64,000 bases of DNA from Lachnospiraceae bacterium (GCA_017935565.1 JAGBHK010000002.1:1-64000), one strand, 5' to 3'. Counted from the stretch's first letter, positions 1 to 9,281 are shown. Numbers and translations are program-made. The notes: generated by a model not told the origin, from the sequence alone.

Positions 1-1027
1 CAAACTTTTCAAACACTTCCTGCAATTTCTCGTTTAGTTTTTTTCTGCGACTTGGTTGATGTAAAACATAAGAACACTCTAACACCAATTCCTCATCCTG
101 TTTTAATAAATACGATATTTTGTGTGCTTTTGAATTTTTAATTTCCGCTCTGTGTGTAAAAATGCCCTTTTTACATTCTTCATACACAAAATCTGTTGCC
201 TTACCATAGTATTTTTCCCAAGAAGTTTTAACATTTTCTTCTTCGATATTGCAATCAATTTCAGACGCAATTCCTAAATAAATATCGCAAGAAGATTCAG
301 CATCTTCACTTGGAAGATATGAATATATTTGGTATATTTCAGCCACACCACCATCTTCAAAATCTACAAAGTGTTTGTCTCTAGGTTCTTCGTATGTCAG
401 TTTGCTTTCATCAAGCAAATCTATTTCCTTTCTAGCATAAAACTCACCCGAAGCTCTATCCGTTAACATTTGGCATCTTTCAAAAGCCTCAAACAACATT
501 GAACCTAAAACTTCCGGTTTTACATTGTCGTCAAACACAAGTGGTGTGTCGAATGTCATTACTTTTTTATCTCCTAGGGAATTGGAACTTTCGTGATAAT
601 ATTTATTGCCGTGTTTTTTTATCCAACCAAGACAGATTTCGTAATCATTTGTTTCCAATCTATAACTTATCCAACAATTTAAAAATTTCTTTTCTACATC
701 ATTATAATCTTTTTCATTCAAAAACTCCAAAATATATTTTTTAGCATATTCTTCGTAATCTTGCATTGTCATATTTGTCAGTTTGGTCACATCTTCAAGT
801 TGCATGTCGGCAATTTCATGATAATACTTCAATTTATCCAATATAATTTTACCAACATATTTTCTGTCTTGTTGCCCACTGATTTTATACATTTCAACAT
901 ACATTCCTGCATTTAATCCATCTTTATTTGCAACATTACACTGTAACTGAATATATATTTCATCGTTCTTTTTTCTTATGTTAATAGGAATTCTTTTCGT
1001 AAAATAATTCTGTAATCTATGTATCAT
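1..1027 (-). CDS. Hypothetical protein, C-terminus cut by window edge
   Basis: The minus strand is open from an ATG at 1027 to the window edge, giving about 342 residues that start MIHRLQNYFTKRIPIN. I do not recognise the family. The product is hydrophilic and rich in Glu, Lys, Asp and Tyr, with no signal peptide or membrane segment, so it is probably cytoplasmic. Its ATG overlaps the TGA of the upstream membrane protein gene (ATGA type), so the two are probably translationally coupled and share the promoter at 1687-1715. The stop codon lies outside the window. That it is a real gene is well supported by the long open frame and the coupling; its function is unknown. Confidence 0.7.
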   Translation of the reverse strand, partial: MIHRLQNYFTKRIPINIRKKNDEIYIQLQCNVANKDGLNAGMYVEMYKISGQQDRKYVGKIILDKLKYYHEIADMQLEDVTKLTNMTMQDYEEYAKKYILEFLNEKDYNDVEKKFLNCWISYRLETNDYEICLGWIKKHGNKYYHESSNSLGDKKVMTFDTPLVFDDNVKPEVLGSMLFEAFERCQMLTDRASGEFYARKEIDLLDESKLTYEEPRDKHFVDFEDGGVAEIYQIYSYLPSEDAESSCDIYLGIASEIDCNIEEENVKTSWEKYYGKATDFVYEECKKGIFTHRAEIKNSKAHKISYLLKQDEELVLECSYVLHQPSRRKKLNEKLQEVFEKF

Positions 1028-1632
1028 AATATCACACTCCTATCCTTTATCCTGTATAAAACCCACATAATCGCCGACCATATTGCTAATACAGATAATG
1101 TCGGAATCATAAACACCATAATTAATAATATATCCCTAGCTATATTCCCTCTTGCATAATTCAAAACATAAAATCCCCCCAATGTAATCACCGCTAAAAT
1201 TATTACGTTAATCCCCAAGAAGTACAAATATGTTTTTCTTTTATCATTTTCACGTTCTCTTTTTACCAAATATATTACTTTTACAAAACAGAACCCCAGA
1301 ACTATGCCAAACGACAACATTTCACATATCATTGCGGTATATTCAATTATGTCCTTCTCCAAATATATACTTGTTTCATAATACAAATAATTTACAATTC
1401 CAGCGCTTACTAGCGGTATAATCATATTTTTAACATAGGAGATACTATTTCCTTTACTTATCCCAACTATGATTCCAATTAACAATACGCATATTAATAC
1501 TACGCTTATACCATAGCATGATATATTAAATAAAAAACTCCTTTTATCCTGATAATCTACAACTTTTAACAATATCAAATGAAACATAACAAAAAATATA
1601 ATCATAATTATATTAGTTAGTTTTAATTTCAT
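1024..1632 (-). CDS. Hypothetical polytopic membrane protein
   Basis: This 202-residue protein has about six hydrophobic segments spread over its length, separated by short Lys/Arg-rich loops such as KVIYLVKRERENDKRK, so it is an integral membrane protein. I recognise no catalytic or transport motif. An AAGGAG ribosome binding site precedes the ATG, and a consensus promoter lies 55 bp upstream. It is the first gene of a two-gene unit with the partial hypothetical gene that overlaps its stop codon. A membrane protein paired with a soluble partner is all the context offers. Confidence 0.75.
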   Translation of the reverse strand: MKLKLTNIIMIIFFVMFHLILLKVVDYQDKRSFLFNISCYGISVVLICVLLIGIIVGISKGNSISYVKNMIIPLVSAGIVNYLYYETSIYLEKDIIEYTAMICEMLSFGIVLGFCFVKVIYLVKRERENDKRKTYLYFLGINVIILAVITLGGFYVLNYARGNIARDILLIMVFMIPTLSVLAIWSAIMWVLYRIKDRSVIL

Positions 1633-1686
1633 CGTATTTCTCCTTTGCTTTTAATAATTTATCCTACAACATTCTTTAATTTTTAA

Positions 1687-1715
1687 ATTATACAAATGCA
1701 TATAGGCTTTGTCAA
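1687..1715 (-). promoter_or_regulatory. Sigma-A-type promoter of the membrane protein unit
   Basis: Read on the minus strand, TTGACA (1710-1715) is followed after 17 bp by TATAAT (1687-1692). Both hexamers are perfect. It drives the 1024-1632 gene and its downstream partner. Confidence 0.85.
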
Positions 1716-1769
1716 GACAATCCATTCCTTAATTCTACATTAAATATTCACCTCCAATACATTTCCACC

Positions 1770-1798
1770 TTGACAATCCCAAAACATAATGTTACAAT
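1770..1798 (+). promoter_or_regulatory. Promoter of the metal efflux module
   Basis: TTGACA (1770-1775), a 17-bp spacer and TACAAT (1793-1798) form a near-consensus promoter. Transcription would start at about 1804-1806, inside the palindrome at 1801-1820. Confidence 0.85.
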
Positions 1799-1800
1799 AC

Positions 1801-1820
1801 AATTAAACAGTTGTTTAATT
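1801..1820 (+). promoter_or_regulatory. Palindromic operator, ArsR/SmtB-like
   Basis: AATTAAACA and TGTTTAATT form a perfect 9-bp inverted repeat around a 2-bp centre (GT), placed over the expected transcription start just after the -10 box. The size, A/T ends and position fit operators of ArsR/SmtB metal sensors such as CadC and CzrA. That assignment is an inference: no such regulator gene is in the window. Confidence 0.65.
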
Positions 1821-1865
1821 GTTTAATTTTAAGAATAGTGTTTATCGCTCGGAATGGAGGTTATT

Positions 1866-2084
1866 ATGAAGAAAACATACAAAATCGAGGTGGATTGTGC
1901 TAATTGCGCGAATAAAATGGAAGAAGTTACAAAAACTGTAACTGGTGTTAAAGATGCAACAGTTAATTTTATGACATTAAAAATGATTGTAGAATTTGAA
2001 GAAGGCTTTATTCCTTCGGGTGTTATGCCAGAAGTTTTGAAAAAATGCAGAAAAGTCGAAAGCGATTGTGAAATATATTTTTAA
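1866..2084 (+). CDS. Stand-alone HMA-domain metal-binding protein
   Basis: A 72-residue protein made of a single heavy-metal-associated (HMA) domain of the ferredoxin-like fold. The metal-binding loop DCANCANKME carries the CxxC cysteines at residues 11 and 14. I start at the ATG at 1866, because the in-frame ATG at 1854 is part of the ribosome binding site (GGAGG at 1856-1860). The next gene, 18 bp on, is a P1B ATPase that lacks an N-terminal HMA domain, so this protein probably supplies that domain in trans as a chaperone or regulatory domain. Both share the promoter at 1770. A role with Zn, Cd or Co is inferred from the ATPase; copper is less likely. Confidence 0.85.
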   Translation: MKKTYKIEVDCANCANKMEEVTKTVTGVKDATVNFMTLKMIVEFEEGFIPSGVMPEVLKKCRKVESDCEIYF

Positions 2085-2102
2085 TTATATATTGGAGGCT
2101 TT

Positions 2103-3986
2103 ATGAATAAAAAACAGAAAAAAATGTTATATAGAATCATTATTGCTGCGGTTCTAATGATACTTCTGCTATTCATGCCAGTTAACGGTATTATAAGATT
2201 CTTATTATATATGATTCCGTATTTTGTAATTGGATATGATGTTTTGAAGAAAGCCATTTTAGGAATATTTAATGGGCAAGTATTTGATGAAAATTTTCTT
2301 ATGGCTATCGCTACTGTTGGTGCCATAATTATTGCAGTTACAGGTAATGGCGATTACACCGAAGCCATTGCGGTTCTTCTCTTTTATCAGATTGGCGAAC
2401 TTTTCCAAAGTTATGCTGTAGGTAAAAGCAGAAAAAATATTAGTGAATTAATGGATATTCGCCCTGATTATGCCAATATTGAAGTTGACGGAAGTTTATC
2501 ACAGGTTGACCCAGATGAGATTTCTATTGGTACAATTATTACGGTTTTACCTGGCGAAAAAGTACCTATTGACGGTGTTATTGTTGAAGGTAAATCCACA
2601 TTAAATACTGCCGCTCTCACAGGCGAAAGTATGCCAAGAGACGTTTCAAAAGATGATGAAGTTATCAGTGGTTGCATTAATTTAAATGGTGTTTTAAAAA
2701 TTAAAACAACTAAAGAATTTGGCGAGTCAACTGTTTCAAAAATATTAGACCTTGTTGAAAATGCTAGTTCAAGAAAATCAAAATCCGAAGCATTTATTTC
2801 AAAGTTTGCAAAGGTTTACACTCCTTTTGTTTGTTATAGTGCACTCGTTTTGGCATTACTCCCACCTATTGTCAGAACACTTTTTCTCGACCTTTCGCCA
2901 AATTGGTCGGATTGGATATATAGAGCATTAACATTCCTTGTAATCAGCTGTCCATGTGCATTGGTTATAAGTATTCCTCTTAGTTTCTTTGCAGGAATCG
3001 GTGGCGCAGGAAAAGCCGGAATTTTGATAAAAGGCTCAAATTACTTAGAAACATTGTCAATGGTTGATTACGTTGTTATGGATAAGACTGGCACTTTAAC
3101 CGAAGGAGTTTTTAAGGTTGATTCCATTCATCACAACACAATCCCAGAAGATAAACTTTTAGAGTATGCCGCTCTAGCCGAAAGTTCTTCTTCACATCCT
3201 ATTAGCAAAAGCATTATCAATGCTTATAATAAGCCAATTGACCGAAATCGAATTACTAACATAGAAGAAATAAGTGGTCATGGCGTTATCGCTACTGTTG
3301 ATGGCGTTAACGTAACTATTGGAAATGATAAGTTAATGGATAAATACAATATTTCCTATGAGAAATGTCATAAATCAGGAACTTTAATTCACATTGCTTT
3401 AGATGGCAAATATGCTGGACATATTGTAATTTCAGATGCAATAAAGAGCAATTCTAAAAATGCAATGAATGAATTAAAACGCATTGGTATTAAGAAAACT
3501 ATTATGCTTACTGGCGATTGCGAGGATGTTGCTTGTGATGTTTCAAAAAAATTAGGCATTGATGAGTATCATAGCGAACTTCTTCCATCTGGCAAAGTAG
3601 ATATGGTTGAACAGATTATTGCTAAAAAGCCAAAGCAATCAAAACTTGCATTTGTCGGCGACGGTATAAATGACGCCCCAGTACTTTCTCGTTCAGACAT
3701 CGGCATTGCAATGGGCGCTATGGGTTCAGATGCTGCTATTGAAGCCGCCGACATTGTCCTTATGGATGATGACCCATTAAAGATTGCTAAAGCAATTAAG
3801 ATTTCAAAGAAATGTATTGGAATTGTTAGACAGAATATTGCTTTCGCCATAGGCGTAAAAGCCATTTGCCTTATTTTAGGCGCAATCGGTATAGCTAATA
3901 TGTGGCTTGCAATTTTTGCAGACGTTGGCGTTATGGTAATTGCCGTATTGAACGCCATTAGAGCGTTGTTTGTAGATAAGTTGTAA
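2103..3986 (+). CDS. Heavy-metal-exporting P1B-type ATPase (Cd/Zn/Co class)
   Basis: A 627-residue ATP-driven metal exporter of the ZntA/CadA class in the cytoplasmic membrane. Visible motifs in order: paired N-terminal hydrophobic hairpins; the actuator TGES (in LTGESMP); the membrane metal site CPC at about residues 283-285; DKTGTLTEG with the phosphorylated Asp near residue 326; the SSSHPIS nucleotide-binding motif; and the hinge GDGINDAP near residue 519. The CPC site plus the DVG-type last membrane segment (IFADVGVMVIAVLNAIRA) indicates Zn2+, Cd2+ or Co2+ rather than Cu+. It is shorter than usual because the HMA domain is a separate upstream protein. A strong hairpin terminator follows directly. 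Confidence 0.92.
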   Translation: MNKKQKKMLYRIIIAAVLMILLLFMPVNGIIRFLLYMIPYFVIGYDVLKKAILGIFNGQVFDENFLMAIATVGAIIIAVTGNGDYTEAIAVLLFYQIGELFQSYAVGKSRKNISELMDIRPDYANIEVDGSLSQVDPDEISIGTIITVLPGEKVPIDGVIVEGKSTLNTAALTGESMPRDVSKDDEVISGCINLNGVLKIKTTKEFGESTVSKILDLVENASSRKSKSEAFISKFAKVYTPFVCYSALVLALLPPIVRTLFLDLSPNWSDWIYRALTFLVISCPCALVISIPLSFFAGIGGAGKAGILIKGSNYLETLSMVDYVVMDKTGTLTEGVFKVDSIHHNTIPEDKLLEYAALAESSSSHPISKSIINAYNKPIDRNRITNIEEISGHGVIATVDGVNVTIGNDKLMDKYNISYEKCHKSGTLIHIALDGKYAGHIVISDAIKSNSKNAMNELKRIGIKKTIMLTGDCEDVACDVSKKLGIDEYHSELLPSGKVDMVEQIIAKKPKQSKLAFVGDGINDAPVLSRSDIGIAMGAMGSDAAIEAADIVLMDDDPLKIAKAIKISKKCIGIVRQNIAFAIGVKAICLILGAIGIANMWLAIFADVGVMVIAVLNAIRALFVDKL

Positions 3987-3995
3987 TTATAAATT

Positions 3996-4035
3996 AATGG
4001 TGCACTTTGAGACTTTTTATCTCTAGTGCACCATT
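3996..4035. terminator. Bidirectional terminator
   Basis: An 11-bp perfect stem (AATGGTGCACT with AGTGCACCATT) with an 18-nt loop lies between the convergent ends of the P-type ATPase and the 4044-5441 gene. T-rich sequence follows on the plus strand. Confidence 0.85.
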
Positions 4036-4043
4036 TTCATTTC

Positions 4044-5441
4044 CTAATACGCAAAATCATATTCTTTAATAGACTCAAACTTACCCTCTAGCTCTTTTCT
4101 ATCTTTTCCCTTAATCTCATACAAACTAGTTTTATCATATGCATATGTTTTTTGAGCCATATAATCAACAAAGAAGCCCTCTAATGAATCAGTATATTCT
4201 AATTCTTCAATTTCTCCATCTTCGATGCAATATATCTTATTCGCTTCCACATACGCATGATTATCAAACACAATTACATCAAAGAAATCATAAACAAGAG
4301 CAACTTCTTTTTCCTTAAGACCTTTTTCAACATGATACAAACCTGTTATTTCACTGTCAATTTGTCTCGTAAAATACACATCATTGCCGTCTGGTGAGAT
4401 ACGAACTAACTCAACATCATTTGCGAGCAAATCCGATGTCGCCCCTTTTTTTGTATTTAATCTAAATAAATCTTTATTGTCATCGACATAAAATACTTTA
4501 TCCATTTTCGAAGAAATACCTACAAACAAATAACAATTATCAACCAGTACTTCTTCCTTGTAGTCCTTAGAAATTAGACTTATATTTTTTACCGACTTCT
4601 TGCCTGAAATATCTCTTACATCGCACACGGCACCTGCAAAGGATTTAATTGCGAAAAAATCATTATTATCAAACTGTTTTTTATTATAATGATATATGGA
4701 ATTTACAATATTTTCCGAAACCTGCTTTATATCTTTACCATCAATACATACAAATGTTCCATCAATACCATAAAACATGATTTCTGTTCCATCTTCATTA
4801 AGTCCATTTATACCTGAGGCCTCTTCATAAATAAGCTTGGTGTCACCATTTAAATCAACAGTGTAAATATCAAACTTATTATCCTTATATTTCAGACCGT
4901 AAACAATATCAGCATCTTCAGAAATACATGGAATTACAATATCTTCGATTTTTACTTCATCGCCTATATCTTTTCCTAAATATGCAGCCTCATCATTGCT
5001 ATATGAATAATATTCGCCATTTCCTGAAATTGCAGCATATTCAACATTTTCATCTGTTATCACTTGTAATTCATCATCTCTATAAATGCACAATTCATCA
5101 TCTGCATTAATAAACAAAGCTTCAGAAGAATGATTTGAAATCATTACAAATTCCAAATCTTCCCCAACCTTTGTCATTTTTTTGTTTTCAATATAATAAC
5201 ATTCTTCATCGCTGATGGCGTAATATGAAGTATTGTCCATATTATTCTCAAGTAAGGCTTTTCCATTCATTTCACCTATTAGTTTTGAATTGAAATATAT
5301 TGATGATGTATCTGCGTCTTCATCGTATAAACTTATCACTGAAGGTGGCTTATACAACCAACCTTTAACAAAAAATCCAGCAATAATAAGTGCAATAGCC
5401 GACACTGCCGAAATTGCTATAATCTTTTTCTTCTTGCTCAT
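4044..5441 (-). CDS. Membrane-anchored propeller-like protein of unknown function
   Basis: A 465-residue protein with a basic N-terminus and one membrane segment (residues about 7-27), then a large extracellular part of repeated 40-50-residue units of the type ISxxGxxVYF and YxxDxxxDLFRLN, typical of TolB/DPP-IV-like beta propellers. No catalytic triad was seen. The part around ISGNGEYYSYS, GDEVKIEDI and EDGTEIMFYGIDGTF aligns by eye with the sigma-associated protein at 43508-45262 (ISGDGQTFAYY, GDEKVIEDV, EDGTYIVVNG), so the two are paralogues. Unlike that one, this copy has no sigma factor beside it. It ends toward the ATPase and sits downstream of the ABC exporter genes, 16 bp away, so it may be cotranscribed with them. 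Confidence 0.75.
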   Translation of the reverse strand: MSKKKKIIAISAVSAIALIIAGFFVKGWLYKPPSVISLYDEDADTSSIYFNSKLIGEMNGKALLENNMDNTSYYAISDEECYYIENKKMTKVGEDLEFVMISNHSSEALFINADDELCIYRDDELQVITDENVEYAAISGNGEYYSYSNDEAAYLGKDIGDEVKIEDIVIPCISEDADIVYGLKYKDNKFDIYTVDLNGDTKLIYEEASGINGLNEDGTEIMFYGIDGTFVCIDGKDIKQVSENIVNSIYHYNKKQFDNNDFFAIKSFAGAVCDVRDISGKKSVKNISLISKDYKEEVLVDNCYLFVGISSKMDKVFYVDDNKDLFRLNTKKGATSDLLANDVELVRISPDGNDVYFTRQIDSEITGLYHVEKGLKEKEVALVYDFFDVIVFDNHAYVEANKIYCIEDGEIEELEYTDSLEGFFVDYMAQKTYAYDKTSLYEIKGKDRKELEGKFESIKEYDFAY

Positions 5442-5457
5442 AAATTAGCAATCCCCT

Positions 5458-7230
5458 TTATATAGAATAATTCAACTTGTAGTATAAGCCTTTCAATTCC
5501 ATAAGTTCCTTATGATTTCCCTGTTCAGCTATACCTTTATTGGCAATGTACAAAATTCTGTCTGCGTTTCTGATTGTTGATAATCTATGAGCAACAATAA
5601 ATGCTGTTTTGCCTTTAAGTAGCACTTCTAACGCCTGCTGAATCAAATTTTCAGTTTCAGTGTCAATCGAACTTGTTGCTTCATCAAGAATAATTACAGA
5701 TGGATTTTTAAGCACAATTCTAGCAAAACTAATCATCTGCTTTTCACCTTCAGACAATCCATTACCTCTTTCGTCTAACTGATGATAATATCCATCTTTA
5801 AGTTTGTCAATACATTTATCTGCAAATATGTATTTTGCCGCAGCAATACACTCTTCATCAGTGGCATCAGGACGTCCATATCTAATATTATCCATAACTG
5901 TTCCCTTAAAAATAAATGGATCCTGCATCAATACGCCAACTTCTTTTCTTAACGAATCAAGCTTAGCTTCCTTAACATCAACACCATCAATCTTAACTTT
6001 TCCCTCCTGAACATCATAGAAACGGGTAAGCATACTAATAACAGTAGTTTTACCTGCACCCGTTGGACCAACAAGCGCCACCGTTTCACCAGACTTTACA
6101 TGCAAGTCAAAATGTTCTAAGATATTTACACCTTCCTCGTAAGCGAAAGTTACATCGTCAAAATCAACATCACCTTTTACATTCTTTAATTCAATTGCAG
6201 CTTCTTCACTTTTAATTTCTACAGGAGTATCAATTGTGTCAAACACCTGCTCTAAGTTTGCTGTTACACTTGATAACTGCTGAATAATTACCGCAATCTG
6301 TGTCAATGGACCGTTAAAATGTCCCATATATGTTGTAAATACAATAACAACACCTGCATCGATTGCTGAATTTCCTGCCAAAATAAGACCTAACGCCGCT
6401 CCGTATAACAATAATGTACCAAGATTCCAGAATATTTCAACGATAGGACCATTAAATTCATTTAACAATACTATCTTCCAGAATGTACCAATTGCATTAT
6501 CATTTACTTCCTTATGAATATCCTGATTCAACTGTACGCGATTATAATTCTTAACAATCTTTTCGCCCATGATTGATTCAACCAAAAATGCTGTTCTATT
6601 GGAATTCATTGCTCTATTTTTTGCATAACGCTTACGAATCTTATATCTCAAAAGACATACTGACGCCATAAGCGGTACTACAACCGCAAATACAATCCCT
6701 GTAAGCGGCACACTCATTCCAAGCATAAAGAATGTAACTACAACAATTCTTATAATATATATTAAAAATAATAATACATAGTTTGTAAAGAAATTGGCCA
6801 ATTCATCAATATAACTTGTCACTCTTACAGTAATCTTACCATTCGGTCTGCTATCAAAATAATCAAAAGGTAATTCCTGCAATTTATAGAAAATTTCTTT
6901 TCTAATATTTGCAATAATACTGTGTCCAGTCTGTCCCATCAATGTATGCTGAAAATATGTGATTGCAATTTCAATACCGGCTAAAACACCCATTCCTAAA
7001 ATAACAACTGCGAGCATCTTATAATCTTCATCTGGAACAACCACATTTACAATATGTTTAATAAGTAAAGGCGAAATAAGCGCAACCGCTGTTCCAATAA
7101 GCATCAAAAATCCAACAAGCATGAAAATATGTTTAAAAGGAAGGACATATTTTAAAGTTCTGCCAAGCTGTTTTATATCTATTTTCTTTTCAATTATTTC
7201 ATCTTGAAAATATGTATTTCTCTGTGCCAT
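5458..7230 (-). CDS. ABC exporter half-transporter (canonical Walker B subunit)
   Basis: A 590-residue fused membrane/ATPase half-transporter of the multidrug/lipid exporter family. Six membrane segments occupy roughly residues 35-310. The ATPase domain shows Walker A GPTGAGKT (about 386), the signature region LSEGEKQ (about 491), Walker B with catalytic Glu (VIILDEATSS) and the H-loop AHRLST. The signature is altered (LSEGE instead of LSGGQ). The next gene upstream encodes the partner, which has a defective Walker B, so the pair should form a heterodimer with one consensus and one degenerate ATP site, as in BmrCD, LmrCD and TM287/288. The genes are 13 bp apart. The substrate cannot be deduced. 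Confidence 0.9.
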   Translation of the reverse strand: MAQRNTYFQDEIIEKKIDIKQLGRTLKYVLPFKHIFMLVGFLMLIGTAVALISPLLIKHIVNVVVPDEDYKMLAVVILGMGVLAGIEIAITYFQHTLMGQTGHSIIANIRKEIFYKLQELPFDYFDSRPNGKITVRVTSYIDELANFFTNYVLLFLIYIIRIVVVTFFMLGMSVPLTGIVFAVVVPLMASVCLLRYKIRKRYAKNRAMNSNRTAFLVESIMGEKIVKNYNRVQLNQDIHKEVNDNAIGTFWKIVLLNEFNGPIVEIFWNLGTLLLYGAALGLILAGNSAIDAGVVIVFTTYMGHFNGPLTQIAVIIQQLSSVTANLEQVFDTIDTPVEIKSEEAAIELKNVKGDVDFDDVTFAYEEGVNILEHFDLHVKSGETVALVGPTGAGKTTVISMLTRFYDVQEGKVKIDGVDVKEAKLDSLRKEVGVLMQDPFIFKGTVMDNIRYGRPDATDEECIAAAKYIFADKCIDKLKDGYYHQLDERGNGLSEGEKQMISFARIVLKNPSVIILDEATSSIDTETENLIQQALEVLLKGKTAFIVAHRLSTIRNADRILYIANKGIAEQGNHKELMELKGLYYKLNYSI

Positions 7231-7243
7231 AACTTAATCCTCC

Positions 7244-9049
7244 TTAATCAATATTATCATAGTCAATTGCTGATTTTCTCTGGCTTTCCTGAATATTATA
7301 TACATTAGCAAAATGACCGTTTAATTTCATTAATTCTTCAAATGTTCCTCTTTCGATGATTTCACCTTCCTGAAGATAAATAATCTCATCACAGTCAACA
7401 ACTGAAGAAAATCTATGTGCTGATATTAAAACTGTTTTTTCAGGATAATCCTCTTTAATTGTCTTTAGCAATTTCTTCTCTGTGTTCATATCCAATGCAC
7501 TTGTTGAGTCATCAAATATAAGAACTGCCGCATCCTTAAGCAATGCTCTTGCAATTGAAATTCGCTGTTTTTGACCACCAGATAATCCCAATCCTCTTTC
7601 ACCAATTATTGTCTGATATCCGTCTGACAATTCCTTTATAAAATCATGCGCCTGAGCATTTTTCGCAGCTCTAAGCACCGCTTCATCAGGAGCATTTGGT
7701 CTTGAAAATGCAATATTTGACTCAACTGAATTTGAGAACAAAAATACTTCCTGAAAAACATAAGAAAATTGTTCTCTTAAAGATTCCAATGTATAATCTC
7801 TAATATCAGTTCCATCTATAGTAATTGCGCCCTTTGTAACATCATTAATTCTAACCAAACTCTTAAGTAAAACACTTTTACCACTTCCAGTACCACCTAC
7901 AATACCTACCTTTTTACCATAAGGTATATCAAGGGTTACATTCTTAAGAACCTGATTATCCTCAATTGTAAGAGAAACATTTTCAAATCTTACATGCGGA
8001 TTTGCTGGCGCCTCCAATGCATTTTCCTTTTCTTCAATATTTGAATCACATTCCATAAAGTTCTTAATTCTTTCACCAGCTACAAGTTGTCTTTGAGCCT
8101 GGAAAATGTGATTATTTATCTGTGTGATTCTATCCATAATTCTGAGTACATATCCAGAACAAGTTGCAAGGAAACCTAATAAAATCTTACCTTTAACAAC
8201 CAAATATGAACTTACTGCTATAGAACCAATATATGCAACCTGTCTAATACTACTAAATATTACATCAAACTTTGCAGAAAGTTTAATCTGTCTAATATGC
8301 GAATCCTTCAAATCTTCATTTGCTTTATCAAACTTGCGCTTTTCAAGTTCCTCATTTGTAAATGAACGAACAAGTCTTACTGCTTCAATATTTTCCTGAA
8401 CTGTAAGATTCATTGTACTATTACATTTTCTAATATTCTGATAATTTTGACGGGCAAGCTTCTTAAATTTATTTAATGCAATTAAGAAGAATGGCATCAA
8501 AACAACCGGAATAAACAACAATGTAAAATCAATAGTCGTGAGAATGTATGTAGTCATAATTAAAACAAATACACTGTCAAACATTCCTGGTATAATACCG
8601 CAGTAAAAATCCTTAAATGCAATAGTATCATTTGTAATCTGTAACAATTCACCAGTGTTATATTTTACAATCGTACCACTATCTAATTCCATTAACTTTC
8701 TATATGTAACCTCTCTTAAGTCTGTTTCCATATCAAGTCCACATCTGGTAAAAATTGTATTTCTAGCATAATTGAATATTATCTTTATAAGAATGAAGCC
8801 ACCAAACCATATTGCGATTGAAAAGAATAATTCAAAAGTTCTTGGCTCGCCATATTTTCCCGATAATAAAAATGCGAAAATACCTTCTGCTTCCTTTTTT
8901 TCATTCCTTATAATGTAGTCAATAAGCAATTGTGATAATAATGGTATCATCAAATCGCAAATAATCGCTAAGAAACTGCATAATTGTGCAATAATTGCCA
9001 ATGGTATGTACTTTTTCCAATAACCAAATCCATATTTTACAACTTCCAT
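7244..9049 (-). CDS. ABC exporter half-transporter (degenerate-site subunit)
   Basis: The 601-residue partner of the downstream half-transporter. It has six membrane segments in the first 310 residues, then Walker A GGTGSGKS (about 383), a canonical signature LSGGQKQ (about 487) and a Walker B that reads LIFDDSTSALD, in which Asp replaces the catalytic Glu near residue 509. The H-loop (SAHRFSS) is kept. Together with the altered LSEGE signature of its partner, this predicts one non-hydrolysing site, the established arrangement in heterodimeric exporters such as BmrC/BmrD. A GGAGAG ribosome binding site precedes the ATG. The structured GC-rich island at 9077-9281 lies directly upstream and may form its leader. 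Confidence 0.9.
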   Translation of the reverse strand: MEVVKYGFGYWKKYIPLAIIAQLCSFLAIICDLMIPLLSQLLIDYIIRNEKKEAEGIFAFLLSGKYGEPRTFELFFSIAIWFGGFILIKIIFNYARNTIFTRCGLDMETDLREVTYRKLMELDSGTIVKYNTGELLQITNDTIAFKDFYCGIIPGMFDSVFVLIMTTYILTTIDFTLLFIPVVLMPFFLIALNKFKKLARQNYQNIRKCNSTMNLTVQENIEAVRLVRSFTNEELEKRKFDKANEDLKDSHIRQIKLSAKFDVIFSSIRQVAYIGSIAVSSYLVVKGKILLGFLATCSGYVLRIMDRITQINNHIFQAQRQLVAGERIKNFMECDSNIEEKENALEAPANPHVRFENVSLTIEDNQVLKNVTLDIPYGKKVGIVGGTGSGKSVLLKSLVRINDVTKGAITIDGTDIRDYTLESLREQFSYVFQEVFLFSNSVESNIAFSRPNAPDEAVLRAAKNAQAHDFIKELSDGYQTIIGERGLGLSGGQKQRISIARALLKDAAVLIFDDSTSALDMNTEKKLLKTIKEDYPEKTVLISAHRFSSVVDCDEIIYLQEGEIIERGTFEELMKLNGHFANVYNIQESQRKSAIDYDNID

Positions 9050-9076
9050 AATTTACTCTCCATTCTAATATAAATT

Positions 9077-9281
9077 ACTTCCTATTATGTGAAAATAGAG
9101 TTTGCTCCGTAAACTCTTCGCGCCTGAGCGGAATTGCGAAGCAATTATTTCCTCGCCGCGAAGTGCGCATCCTGCGGAGCATCTTTTTTATATAATAGGA
9201 AGTTCCAACGGAATTTCCTATTATATAAAAAAGAAGTATATCGTACGCTAAAGTTTTCACTCTCACGCACAATATACTTCT
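9077..9281. repeat. GC-rich nested palindromic intergenic element
   Basis: This gap between the GH5 gene and the ABC genes holds nested inverted repeats: ACTTCCTATTAT (9077-9088) with ATAATAGGAAGT (9192-9203); TGCTCCG (9103-9109) with CGGAGCA (9175-9181); TTCGCG (9117-9122) with CGCGAA (9157-9162); and AATTGC-GAA-GCAATT (9132-9146). It continues into a 20-bp perfect hairpin (9182-9201 with 9215-9234) and a 10-bp one (9232-9241 with 9272-9281). Its core is much richer in G+C than the surroundings. It looks like a mobile palindromic repeat, perhaps recruited as a terminator or attenuator ahead of the ABC genes. The short minus-strand open frame across it is not convincing as a gene. Confidence 0.7.
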
